A DNA stretch of 64,000 bases from an uncultured OM182 clade bacterium (GTDB taxonomy: Bacteria > Pseudomonadota > Gammaproteobacteria > Pseudomonadales > Azotimanducaceae): positions 50,302 to 114,301 of the forward strand of contig CAJJAA010000027.1 in NCBI GenBank assembly GCA_905182025.1, given 5' to 3'. How positions within the stretch are numbered: position 1 is the first letter of the stretch; every line of letters begins with the position of its first letter. Made by a program: the position numbers and the translations under genes. Under the pieces are notes generated by a model. The model was given only the letters and a program-made list of their open reading frames with translations, was not told where the DNA came from and did no database searches. Below are positions 51,775 to 60,575 of this stretch, piece after piece.

Positions 51775-53235
51775 ATGAGCGAACCAGTACAGTATCGTCG
51801 CGAACAAGTTCGGCAGGGCAAAGTGCCCGTTTCCACTAAAGTCTTCCAAGGTTTTGGCGGTCTTGTTAACAGCCATAAAGATTTCGCCTTTAATACCTTT
51901 CTGTTGCTGTACTACTCTCAAATTATGGGCCTTTCCGCCTCGCTAGTTTCGCTGGCCATCGCTATCTCGCTCGTTGTCGATGCAGTATCAGATCCGTTGG
52001 TCGGTTCGCTGTCAGATAACTTTCAGTCAAAGTTAGGTAGAAGGCACCCGTTCATGTTGGCTGCTGCATTACCTTTTGGATTAACCTTGTACCTACTATT
52101 TGATCCGCCAGCAGGTTTGAGTGATCCCATGCTGCTCGGTTGGCTGTTGTTGTTTACTATTTCCTGTCGACTTGCTTTCACTTTTTTCATCGTACCTTGG
52201 AATGCAATTGCTGCAGAGTTCTCTAACGATTATATTGAGCGAACTTCAATTATTACCTTTCGATACCTCGTCGGTTGGGTTGGTGGTATTGCCTTCTTCC
52301 TATTTACATGGGAATACCTGTTTCCAAATACCGAACAATACCCGGCGGGACAGTTGAATGGTGACTACTATCCGCGTTTCGGTATGGTGGTTGGGGGTTT
52401 AGTTACTCTGTGGGCGCTGGTTTCTAGCTTAGGCACACGAAAAGAGATCCCGTTTCTTTTACAGCCTGTAGATTCGGTGCCTCGCTTCAGTCTGCAAAAT
52501 GCCTTTGATGAAGTTGTGCTTGCGCTGAGAAATGCGAATTTTCGGCGTCTGTTCATTCTGTTTCTGTTGTTCTCAGGTATTGGTGGTGTCGGTGGTGTGT
52601 TCGATATCTATATGAACACCTACTTTTGGGCGTTTACCTCTACAGAACTCAAATGGTTTGCACTCGCAGGTTTAGGCGCGATGGCAGCATTTATTACAGT
52701 GCCGTTGCTGCAAATAAAATTCGACAAAAATATCATGCTGCAAGTGTGTCTTAGTATGGTGATGGTGAGTGCTATCGGTAAGGTCTGTTTGCGATTTTGG
52801 GACGTGTTACCTGACAACGGCGACGTGCTATTGCTGCAACTGCTGGTGTTTCAAGCGACGGTTCAAGCGTATCTACTCACGATTTGCGGCATCATGGTTG
52901 GTAGTCTGGTTGCGGACCTGCTGGATGAACAAGAGTTGGAAACGGGTCGTCGACAGGAAGGCGTGTTTGCGTCGGGCTTGAGTTTTTCCGCCAAGGCGAC
53001 CAGCAGTATTGGCATTGTGATTGGTGGCCTTATTCTTGATTTTGTTGTGAGCCTGCCAAAACAAGCAGTCCCTGGTTCTATAGATCAAGACACGCTATTT
53101 CGGTTAGCGTTCAGCGATGGTGTTGCGGTGCCTCTACTGTTTTTTATACCTATCTTTCTAATGTCGCGAATCACAATGAGTCGCGCCAGACTCGCAGAGG
53201 TCCAAAGCGCATTGATTGCACGCAGAGGAGAGTAA
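51775..53235 (+). CDS. MFS transporter, GPH (glycoside-pentoside-hexuronide)-like
   Basis: VVDAVSDPLVGSLSDNFQSKLGRRHPFMLAAALPFG motif. Confidence 0.88.
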   Translation: MSEPVQYRREQVRQGKVPVSTKVFQGFGGLVNSHKDFAFNTFLLLYYSQIMGLSASLVSLAIAISLVVDAVSDPLVGSLSDNFQSKLGRRHPFMLAAALPFGLTLYLLFDPPAGLSDPMLLGWLLLFTISCRLAFTFFIVPWNAIAAEFSNDYIERTSIITFRYLVGWVGGIAFFLFTWEYLFPNTEQYPAGQLNGDYYPRFGMVVGGLVTLWALVSSLGTRKEIPFLLQPVDSVPRFSLQNAFDEVVLALRNANFRRLFILFLLFSGIGGVGGVFDIYMNTYFWAFTSTELKWFALAGLGAMAAFITVPLLQIKFDKNIMLQVCLSMVMVSAIGKVCLRFWDVLPDNGDVLLLQLLVFQATVQAYLLTICGIMVGSLVADLLDEQELETGRRQEGVFASGLSFSAKATSSIGIVIGGLILDFVVSLPKQAVPGSIDQDTLFRLAFSDGVAVPLLFFIPIFLMSRITMSRARLAEVQSALIARRGE

Positions 53236-53561
53236 GGGCAGTTGCAGTGAGTCTTTTGTCGTATCGGATACTTGTCAGTCACTTGCCAACGACAGGTGGA
53301 AATCCCACTGCAATCGTGTCCTGTGATAGTTTTCATAATTTCCAAAAGTCGTGTCATCCTTGCCAAAGGATTAGCCAACACTGACCTTGTTGTTATGCCC
53401 CGAGAAAAACCAATTCATCACAATGCTGGTTTCCTTATGGTTGCCACTTTGTGATTTTTAGGCCTGGCCAGTCATAGCTAGCGGCGCTGGTTAGTGAGGC
53501 GGCGAGTATCAAAAATGTAACGAGCAAGGGTCTGTTAATTTTCATGACGCAGGCGCTCAAA

Positions 53562-53597
53562 GCAAAAACGTTGCTGAGAAAATTCTTCAGCAACGTT
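53562..53597 (-). terminator. Rho-independent terminator after the minus-strand MaoC gene
   Basis: Minus strand AACGTTGCTGA-AGAATTTTC-TCAGCAACGTT followed by TTTGC; 11-bp perfect stem. Confidence 0.7.
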
Positions 53598-53655
53598 GCT
53601 TTGGCGTTCCCAGAGCATTCCCGGGATATTCCCAGAACATTTCCTGCAAAACGGA

Positions 53656-54132
53656 TCAGAAGACGAGCCGGCCTAGGCTCTCGGCGACGCAGCAAGGCTT
53701 TTCTTGCCCTTCGATTTCAACGACGAGCTCATTCATTGTCTCAATCATTGCGCCTTTGATTTCGACACGCTTGAGTGTGCCTGTGGTGCGAATTTTTGAG
53801 CCAGCCGGAACAGGTGATGGAAAACGCACTTTATCGAAGCCATAGTTAATAGTCAGCTTCTGGCCTTCTAGTGCAGTTTGCTTGTTGGATGCATCTGCCA
53901 CACGGGGCAAGTGACCCATAATCGACAAGGTCAATTGACCATGGGCGATAGGTGCACCGAAGGGACCAGCGTTAGCTTTCTCGACGTCGATATGAATCCA
54001 CTGCTGGTCTAGTGTCACATCAGCAAAATCATTGATGCGTTCCTGGGTAATTTCGAACCATTCGGTCTGTGACGTTTGCTCGCCGATTCGGCCGGTGAGA
54101 ATTTCGAAAGCATTTTGAAGTTCGTTAGACAT
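53656..54132 (-). CDS. MaoC-family hydratase (paralogue of 20382..20864)
   Basis: MSNELQNAFEILTGRIGEQ...INDFADVTLDQQWIHIDVEKA...IAHGQLTLSI...INYGFDKVRFPSPV; start trimmed from ORF-track 54651. Confidence 0.9.
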   Translation of the reverse strand: MSNELQNAFEILTGRIGEQTSQTEWFEITQERINDFADVTLDQQWIHIDVEKANAGPFGAPIAHGQLTLSIMGHLPRVADASNKQTALEGQKLTINYGFDKVRFPSPVPAGSKIRTTGTLKRVEIKGAMIETMNELVVEIEGQEKPCCVAESLGRLVF

Positions 54133-54323
54133 AGTGGCTCCTGATAGTTTAGCCAATCGTGCGATCGACTGTTGAGTTGATGGTTTGGTGAGGATTATTC
54201 GCCAATCTGCGCTTAAGTGGAAGCCGCATAGATTTGCTGAATTGAAGCGAAATAGCTTCGTCGAACTATTTCCCGAGAAAATCTGGCGCAGTTGGACAAG
54301 TTTGCCTATACTTCGCGCTCTGT

Positions 54324-54395
54324 CCACCCATAGCTCGGCTGGATAGAGTTCAGTGGCCCGCACGCGGACTTTGAACCTTGGTTCGAAGAGAACCA
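54324..54395 (+). pseudogene. Degenerate tRNA-like sequence
   Basis: CCACCCATAGCTCGGCTGGATAGAG closely matches the 5' half of the tRNA-Arg at 54423; retains GGTTCGAA but no clean cloverleaf. Confidence 0.5.
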
Positions 54396-54422
54396 CTAAA
54401 GCAAGTAATATCGAAAATCTAT

Positions 54423-54499
54423 CCGCCCATAGCTCAGCTGGATAGAGCACCAGGCTTCGAACCTGGGTGTCGGGAGTTCGAATCTCTCTGGGCGGACCA
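54423..54499 (+). tRNA. tRNA-Arg (anticodon TCG)
   Basis: CCGCCCA/TGGGCGG acceptor stem, D arm GCTCAGCTGGATAGAGC, anticodon arm CCAGG-CTTCGAA-CCTGG, T arm GGGAG-TTCGAAT-CTCTC, encoded CCA. Confidence 0.92.
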
Positions 54500-54520
54500 C
54501 TTTCTCTGTGCTCACTGCAC

Positions 54521-54584
54521 AACCTCGTAATAACATGTATAAAGCAATCCGTTGGATTGAGTGTCGGGAAGCTAGCCGCCCGCG
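54521..54584. repeat. Flanking repeat copy A (pairs with 57715-57778)
   Basis: AACCTCGTAATAACATGTATAAAGCAATCCGTTGGATTGAGTGTCGGGAAGCTAGCCGCCCGCG. Confidence 0.75.
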
Positions 54585-54605
54585 TACGAATCTCTCTGGC
54601 GGTAC

Positions 54606-54643
54606 GTTCGGGACACGTTGTTCGGGACACGTTGTTCGGGACG
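54606..54643. repeat. 14-nt tandem repeat GTTCGGGACACGTT, about 2.7 copies
   Basis: GTTCGGGACACGTT GTTCGGGACACGTT GTTCGGGACG. Confidence 0.85.
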
Positions 54644-54764
54644 CCAAGCATAGGATGGGGCGGGTTTCAGTAAGGCTGCGCTGGGCGATAAAATTGGGGC
54701 TTACTGAAATGTCGAATCAGATGCTAGTATCCTGTTTTAAATAACTGTTAGGCGTTAGATTCGA

Positions 54765-55304
54765 ATGCGAAGTCTCTGGATCAAAATCCATCTCTATGTT
54801 GCTGCTTTTTTTCTCCCGATGCTATTGGCGACGGCTGTTTCCGGTGGTCTTTATCTTCTCGGCATAAAAGGTTCCACTGAGTCGACCTCGGTTCCCTTAT
54901 CTGTCACAAAGGTGATGTCCGCTGACTCGAAAACGCTGGAAAGTGATGTTCGCGAACTGTTGAATGCCAATGGAATAGATCACAATTTTGAGTACGTAAA
55001 AGTTTCCGGTGGCACGTTCATCACCCGACCAACGTCTTCTGATTATTATCAGATTAGAACCCGCGATGATGCGTTAGAGGTAACCTTCAATCAGCCGGAT
55101 GTCATTAAGACACTGATCGAGCTTCATAAAGGACACGGACCTTTATTCTTCAAAGACCTGCAGAAGCTCATGGCCGTTGGTCTATTGATTGTTCTACTGA
55201 GCGGGTTCTGGCTTGGCACATCGTCACGAGCGCTGCGCGTGCCGACACTTCTCACGAGTATTGCGGGATTGTTGGTGTTTCTAGCGCTGGGTTTTATGAT
55301 TTGA
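54765..55304 (+). CDS. PepSY-associated TM helix domain protein
   Basis: LWIKIHLYVAAFFLPMLLATAVSGGLYLLG...LIELHKGHGPLFFKDLQKLMAVGLLIVLLSGFWLG; adjacent to TonB receptor. Confidence 0.75.
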   Translation: MRSLWIKIHLYVAAFFLPMLLATAVSGGLYLLGIKGSTESTSVPLSVTKVMSADSKTLESDVRELLNANGIDHNFEYVKVSGGTFITRPTSSDYYQIRTRDDALEVTFNQPDVIKTLIELHKGHGPLFFKDLQKLMAVGLLIVLLSGFWLGTSSRALRVPTLLTSIAGLLVFLALGFMI

Positions 55305-55337
55305 TCGATTTAATGAGAATTATTCTTATTAGATATT

Positions 55338-55355
55338 GATAATGATTCTCATTTC
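55338..55355. promoter_or_regulatory. Fur box upstream of TonB-dependent receptor
   Basis: GATAATGATTCTCATTTC close to GATAATGATAATCATTATC; second similar AT-rich element AATGAGAATTATTCTTATT at 55312-55330. Confidence 0.75.
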
Positions 55356-55395
55356 GGTTAACTTGCTGGCTTACAATTTAATTGAGGCCAATAAA

Positions 55396-57625
55396 GTGAA
55401 ATCTGTAATAGTCCTACTTACCCTAATCCTGCTTAGCCACGTGGCACATGGCAACGAAGTACCTTTCATCGAGGAAATCACCATTGTCGGTCAGAATACC
55501 GACAACCACCAAATTAGCGGCGCTGCGCAATACATTGGTGAAAAGCAATTGCAGGAGCAATCCTACTCGGATATTCAGAGGATCTTGCGCCAGTCGCCGG
55601 GCGTCTCAGTCCAGATAGAAGACGGCTATGGCCTGCGGCCCAACATCAGCATACGCGGCGTTGCGACAGAAAGAAGCGGGCGCATAACCCTGCTGGAAGA
55701 TAATGTGTTGATCGCACCAGCACCTTATTCGGCACCATCTGCCTATTACTTTCCAACCGCCGGCCGCATGCAGGCTATCGAGATCTTGAAAGGTCCGTCT
55801 GCGATTACGCAGGGTCCGTATACCATTGGTGGGGCGATGAATATGATTTCGACGTCAATACCAACAGATCGAGGAGGATCTTTGAATGCCGAAGCTGGTG
55901 AGGATGGGACCTATCGGGTTCACGCAACTTACGGTGGCACGAATGATAGTGGGTTTGGTTTTATGGTCGAAACTCACCAATGGCAGTCGGATGGCTTTCA
56001 GAGCATCGATCGCAGCAACTCTGATACAGGTCTTGATGTTGAAGACTATACTGCAAAATTTGGTTACTCGAATGACCGACACAGTATCGAACTCAAACTC
56101 CAATACGCGGATCAGGATTCAAATCAGAGTTATCTTGGTTTGACCGACGGTGACTTCGGTAATGATGCTTTTCGTCGTTACGGCTTGTCAGCGCTCGACA
56201 ATATTGACGACTAAACACGAGCAACAAGTTCTAAGATATCGTTTCGACATCTCTGACTCCCTGTCAGTTTCCGCAACAGCCTACAACAATACGCACGAAA
56301 GGGACTGGTTCAAGACTGAAGGAATCGATTTTGACGGCAGTGCTGACGCAGAATCGTTTTCAAAAACCAGTTGGTCAAAGGTTGTTTCAGCGATCAATAC
56401 CAATGCTAGTCTATCCGGTTTTAGTCCAACGGAACTGCAGGGAATCGTAGCAGGTGATGACACGGCGATCGGTAGTGTCCAGGTTCGATCAAACGCTAGA
56501 GAGTACTATTCACGCGGCGTTCAGTTCGGGTTGGACTGGCAGTTTGCTGGCGATAATTTATCCCATGATATTCAAGTCGGCCTTCGACTCCACGAAGACG
56601 AGGAAGACCGGTTGCAGCGTAACAGCACTTACCATCAGGAAAACGGCTCTTTAGTGCTTGATGACCTAGGTTTGCTGGGTAATGCTGGAAACAGGGTTCA
56701 GGAAGCCGAAGCCCTCGCGTTTCATATTCAAGACAACATTGCGTTTGGCAACTGGGTGCTCACACCGGGTTTACGTTACGAAGATATCAAGCAGAAGCGT
56801 ACTCGATGGGAAACTCGAAATGGTCGGACGGCAGATCCTTCATCGCGTGATGATTCGAACCTTCGTAGCACTCGCAACAATGACACTCAAGTGTGGCTGC
56901 CTGGTTTTGGCGCACGCTACAGCCTGTCTGATACCACCACATTGATCGCGGGCGTCCATAAAGGGTTTTCGGCTCCCAGCAATTCTCCTGATGTCGATGA
57001 AGAAGAAGCAATAAACTACGAGTTAGGTGTCCGCTACAACAGCGACCGGATTTCCACGGAAGCGATCTACTTTCTAAGTGATTACGATAACTTGTTAGGC
57101 GAGTGCACAGCGTCATCTGGCACAGATTGTACCATTGGCGATGCGTTTAACGGCGATGCTGCAACGGTCCAGGGGCTTGAACTTATGTTCACGACAGATC
57201 TAAACCGAAGCGGTGGATACAGTATCCCTGTCGTATTTAACTATACATATATCGATAGCCAGTTTGACTCTGATATCGCGGATACTGGCTATTTTGGCGA
57301 TGTATCTGATGGGGATCCTATCCCTTACATTCCTGAGCATCAGTTTAATCTGAGCGTTGGATTCCTTAAAAACAAGTGGTCTAGTTTTATGAATGTCAAT
57401 TACGTCGATGAAGTTTGTGTCAGGGCATCTTGCGGTCAGTTCGAGATAACCGATAGCTCGCTTACCGTCGACATCAGTGCGCATTACGCGCTATCTGACA
57501 ACTTGGACATCTACGGCAAAGTCGAAAATGTCACCGGTGAAGAAGACATAATGGGTCGTCAGCCTTATGGTGCTCGACCCAACAAAGATACAACAGCGTC
57601 ACTTGGCGTCCGACTGGCTTTTTAA
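55396..57625 (+). pseudogene. TonB-dependent receptor (FecA-like) interrupted by a +1 frameshift near 56200
   Basis: N-part 55336..56214 (plug RQSPGVSVQIEDGYGLRPNISIRGV) and C-part 56150..57625 (barrel ending ARPNKDTTASLGVRLAF) join as ...LSALDNID(T)KHEQQVLRYRF if one base is removed. Confidence 0.8.
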
Positions 57626-57714
57626 GCATTTAGTGCGAGCGTAAAGTCGTCTCTCGATTAGCGAAACCATTGACAATGGGATGAGTGAAGACGACTTTGC
57701 CTTGCATGCGGCAT

Positions 57715-57778
57715 AACCTCGTATCAATCCATGTATAAAGCCAATCCGGTCGGTGAGTGTCGAAGCTAGCCGCCCGCG
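57715..57778. repeat. Flanking repeat copy B (pairs with 54521-54584)
   Basis: AACCTCGTATCAATCCATGTATAAAGCCAATCCGGTCGGTGAGTGTCGAAGCTAGCCGCCCGCG. Confidence 0.75.
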
Positions 57779-57948
57779 CATTCGGACATTGATAAGCCTA
57801 TCGTGAGCGTCTCGTAAATCGTTGAGATTGTGTGGATTGCGGACATCCATGATAAGCCTAATCGCTGACTCTCTAAATAGCCAACCTCTCACCCACCCGT
57901 AAGAACCCAGCGCTATAGCGTTGCGTGCAAGTCATCTAAACTGCTCGC

Positions 57949-58872
57949 ATGACCTATCCCAGAGCACATCTGATTGATCCCGACGGTGGTATCTACCATG
58001 TTTGTTCGCGCTGCGTTCGACGTGCTTGGTTGTGTGGCACCGATAAGGAAACAGGGTTTAACTTCGATCATCGACGGCAATGGTTGGAGGATCGTATCTT
58101 GACACTGTCAGACATCTTCGCCGTAGAGCTCTTCGGCTATGCGGTGATGTCTAACCACTATCATCTAGTTCTACAGATCGATGCAGGCGTGGTGCAAAGT
58201 TGGAGCGATGAAGTGGTTGTTGATAAGTGGCTGTTGCTTTGTCCCAAACAGTTTGTCGGTGGCGTGTCATTGACGCAGCAAACTGTCCATCGAAACTCGT
58301 TGCTACAAAACAAGGAAAGGCTATTGGTTTTTCGTGAACGACTCAGTTCACTCTCCTGGTTCATGCGTATGATCAATGAACCTTTAGCGCGCACAGCCAA
58401 TCAAGAAGACCACTGTAAAGGCAGGTTTTGGGAGGGACGATTTAAGTCACAGCGGCTGCTGGATGAAGACGGGTTGCTGGCATGCATGGTCTATGTTGAT
58501 CTCAACCCCGTCAGAGCAGGGATGGTGGAGGATGTGATAGATGCCGAGCATACATCCGTCGCGCGTCGTCTAAAAGCCAATCCATCTGAAGAACAATTGA
58601 TGACGGCTATACAAAGTACAACTGTGCTGCCGTTCGACTATCGTATCCATGACTATATAGCTCTGGCAAGAACGACCGCGTCAGCTCAGCGTGCGAACCG
58701 ATTCAGTGGCAGACTCCGTGTGGTAGATGCACCTGATACAAGGCTGTCTTGGCTGGAAGCGATCATGCCGGTTCCTGGACGATGGCAACGCGCCATCGGC
58801 ACGGTCCAAAACATGAAAGATTATGCGAAGGGGATTGGACAATGTTGGGTGAAGACCTACTCGCGATGTTAA
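57949..58872 (+). mobile_element. REP-associated tyrosine transposase (RAYT/IS200-like TnpA_REP)
   Basis: GIYHVCSRCVRRAWLCG...LFGYAVMSNHYHLVLQID (HUH) ...GRFWEGRFKSQRLLDEDGLLACMVYVDLNPVRAGM. Confidence 0.88.
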
Positions 58873-58977
58873 CTTCCAATCGTTTGCTATCTTCTAACAT
58901 GGCGCATAGCCGTCGATCGGCTTAGAAAATGGTCTGGAAATTCAATTTTAAAAATGTCTATGTACCTCCAATCATGA

Positions 58978-59213
58978 ATTGCAGTTAACTCGCTGCTAAA
59001 ACTTCTCACGTATTAATCTTGTGCAGTATTTTGTAGGCATACAACCCAGCGCGATGTAGGTTATGGCGTTATGATGGCTGTCCTAAACTTCTGGCTTTCT
59101 AAACTTCGATTGCAGTTAACTCGCTGCTAAAACTTCTCACGTATTAATCTTGTGCAGTATTTTGTCGGCATACAACCCAGCGCGATGTCGGTTCTGGCGT
59201 TATGATGGCTGTC
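58978..59213. repeat. 105-nt direct repeat, two copies (58978-59082 and 59109-59213)
   Basis: ATTGCAGTTAACTCGCTGCTAAAACTTCTCACGTATTAATCTTGTGCAGTATTTTGT[A/C]GGCATACAACCCAGCGCGATGT[A/C]GGTT[A/C]TGGCGTTATGATGGCTGTC; three A/C differences. Confidence 0.95.
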
Positions 59214-59392
59214 GCTAAACTTCGCTAGTCCTAAACTTCGTTCTTCGTCGTTTTGCTGTCTTAAACTTCGTTTTCTGGCGGTATTCTATAGCACTTTTAT
59301 TCGCTAAAGTGTTGCGAAAGTAATCGGCTTTAGCTGAAAATCGCTATCCGATTTCGATCCTAATTTTAATCTCAATCATTCGGAGTAAGTGA

Positions 59393-60575
59393 ATGAGCAC
59401 ACAAGCCTTTATCAGGTCTAAAAGTATTGGATCTCACGCACGTGCTGGCGGGTCCTTATTGCACTTACCAACTCGCCCTGCTGGGTGCTGAAGTCATTAA
59501 AGTTGAGTCACCCAGAGGCGATATGACTCGCCCGTGGGGTGGCGATGAAGAACAAATTGCGATGGGCTTGGGCACAGGTTTTGTGGCTCAAAATGCGGGC
59601 AAGCGCAGTGTCGTGATTGATATCACGACTGAGCGAGGTGCATTGTTAGTCAGTGAACTAGCTAAACAGGCTGATATCTTTGTAGAGAATTATCGGCCTG
59701 GCACCATGCAGGATCATGGTCTTGATTATGATTCTCTTGCGGCAGATAACCCTGAGTTAATTTACCTGTCAATTTCGGCCTTTGGCCAAAATGGTCCAAT
59801 GGGACATCGTCCGGGTTTCGATGATGTGATTCAGGCGACGTCTGGCTTTATGTCGATTAATGAGCGCGGCGATGGTCCGATAAGAACCGGTGGTCCTGTG
59901 CTTGATTACGCAACGGGCATGCATTCGACATCCGCTGTGCTCGCGGCTGTTTTACTTCGCCAGCAAACGGGCCAAGGGCAACGCATCGATATTGCGATGC
60001 AGGATGTCACCATGCTGCTGATGAATCGCCACACCAGTATTGCCGCGACAACGGGTGTCGCTGTGCCTCCCGGTGCTAATCGTGATGGGCCGATGTTGGG
60101 GCGTTATCGGGCCAAAGACGGCTACGTCATGCTGGCCGGTTATAGGGCAAGTCATCAGCGCGGCATTCTTAAAGCGATTGGTTTGATGGAGTTTGCGTCG
60201 TTCAGTACGGCGCAATTAATGGCTCAAATGCCACAGATTGAAGCAAAAGTAGAAGAAGTCCTTCAGCAAAAAACTGTCGCCCAATGGGACGTTATATTTA
60301 GTGATAGCGGCGTTGTTGCCGGCGGCGTGAAAGACTTGGTTGAAGTATTCGAAACAGGTCAGCCCGAAGCGAGAGGGCTCACAACCAAAGTAGAAAGTGC
60401 CTACGGCGAACATCAGGTCACGTCAGCGGGATATCGAATCAACGATGTGACGTTCGAGCCGGGTACGCATGTGCCCGTATTGGGTGAGCACACCAATGAA
60501 GTGTTAACCGCGCTAGGTTATTCAGAGAGTGACATAGCAAGTTTGGTGGATCAGCAAGTTATTGCGACCAAGTAG
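59393..60575 (+). CDS. CaiB/BaiF-type CoA-transferase with apparent 5' frameshift (open frame 59427..60575)
   Basis: LDLTHVLAGPYCTYQLALLGAEVIKVESPRGDMTRPWG; ATG at 59393 with GGAG RBS would read MSTQALSGLKVLDLTHVL if one T in the TTT at 59408-59410 is removed. Confidence 0.85.

Noticed and set aside
53435-53545. 36-aa signal-peptide-like ORF (MKINRPLLVTFLILAASLTSAASYDWPGLKITKWQP)
   Set aside because: Very short, downstream of a terminator, no family recognised; could be a gene remnant but not supportable.
53656-54651. 331-aa MaoC ORF as annotated in the ORF track
   Set aside because: The N-terminal half would read through tRNA-Arg; real start is the ATG at 54132.
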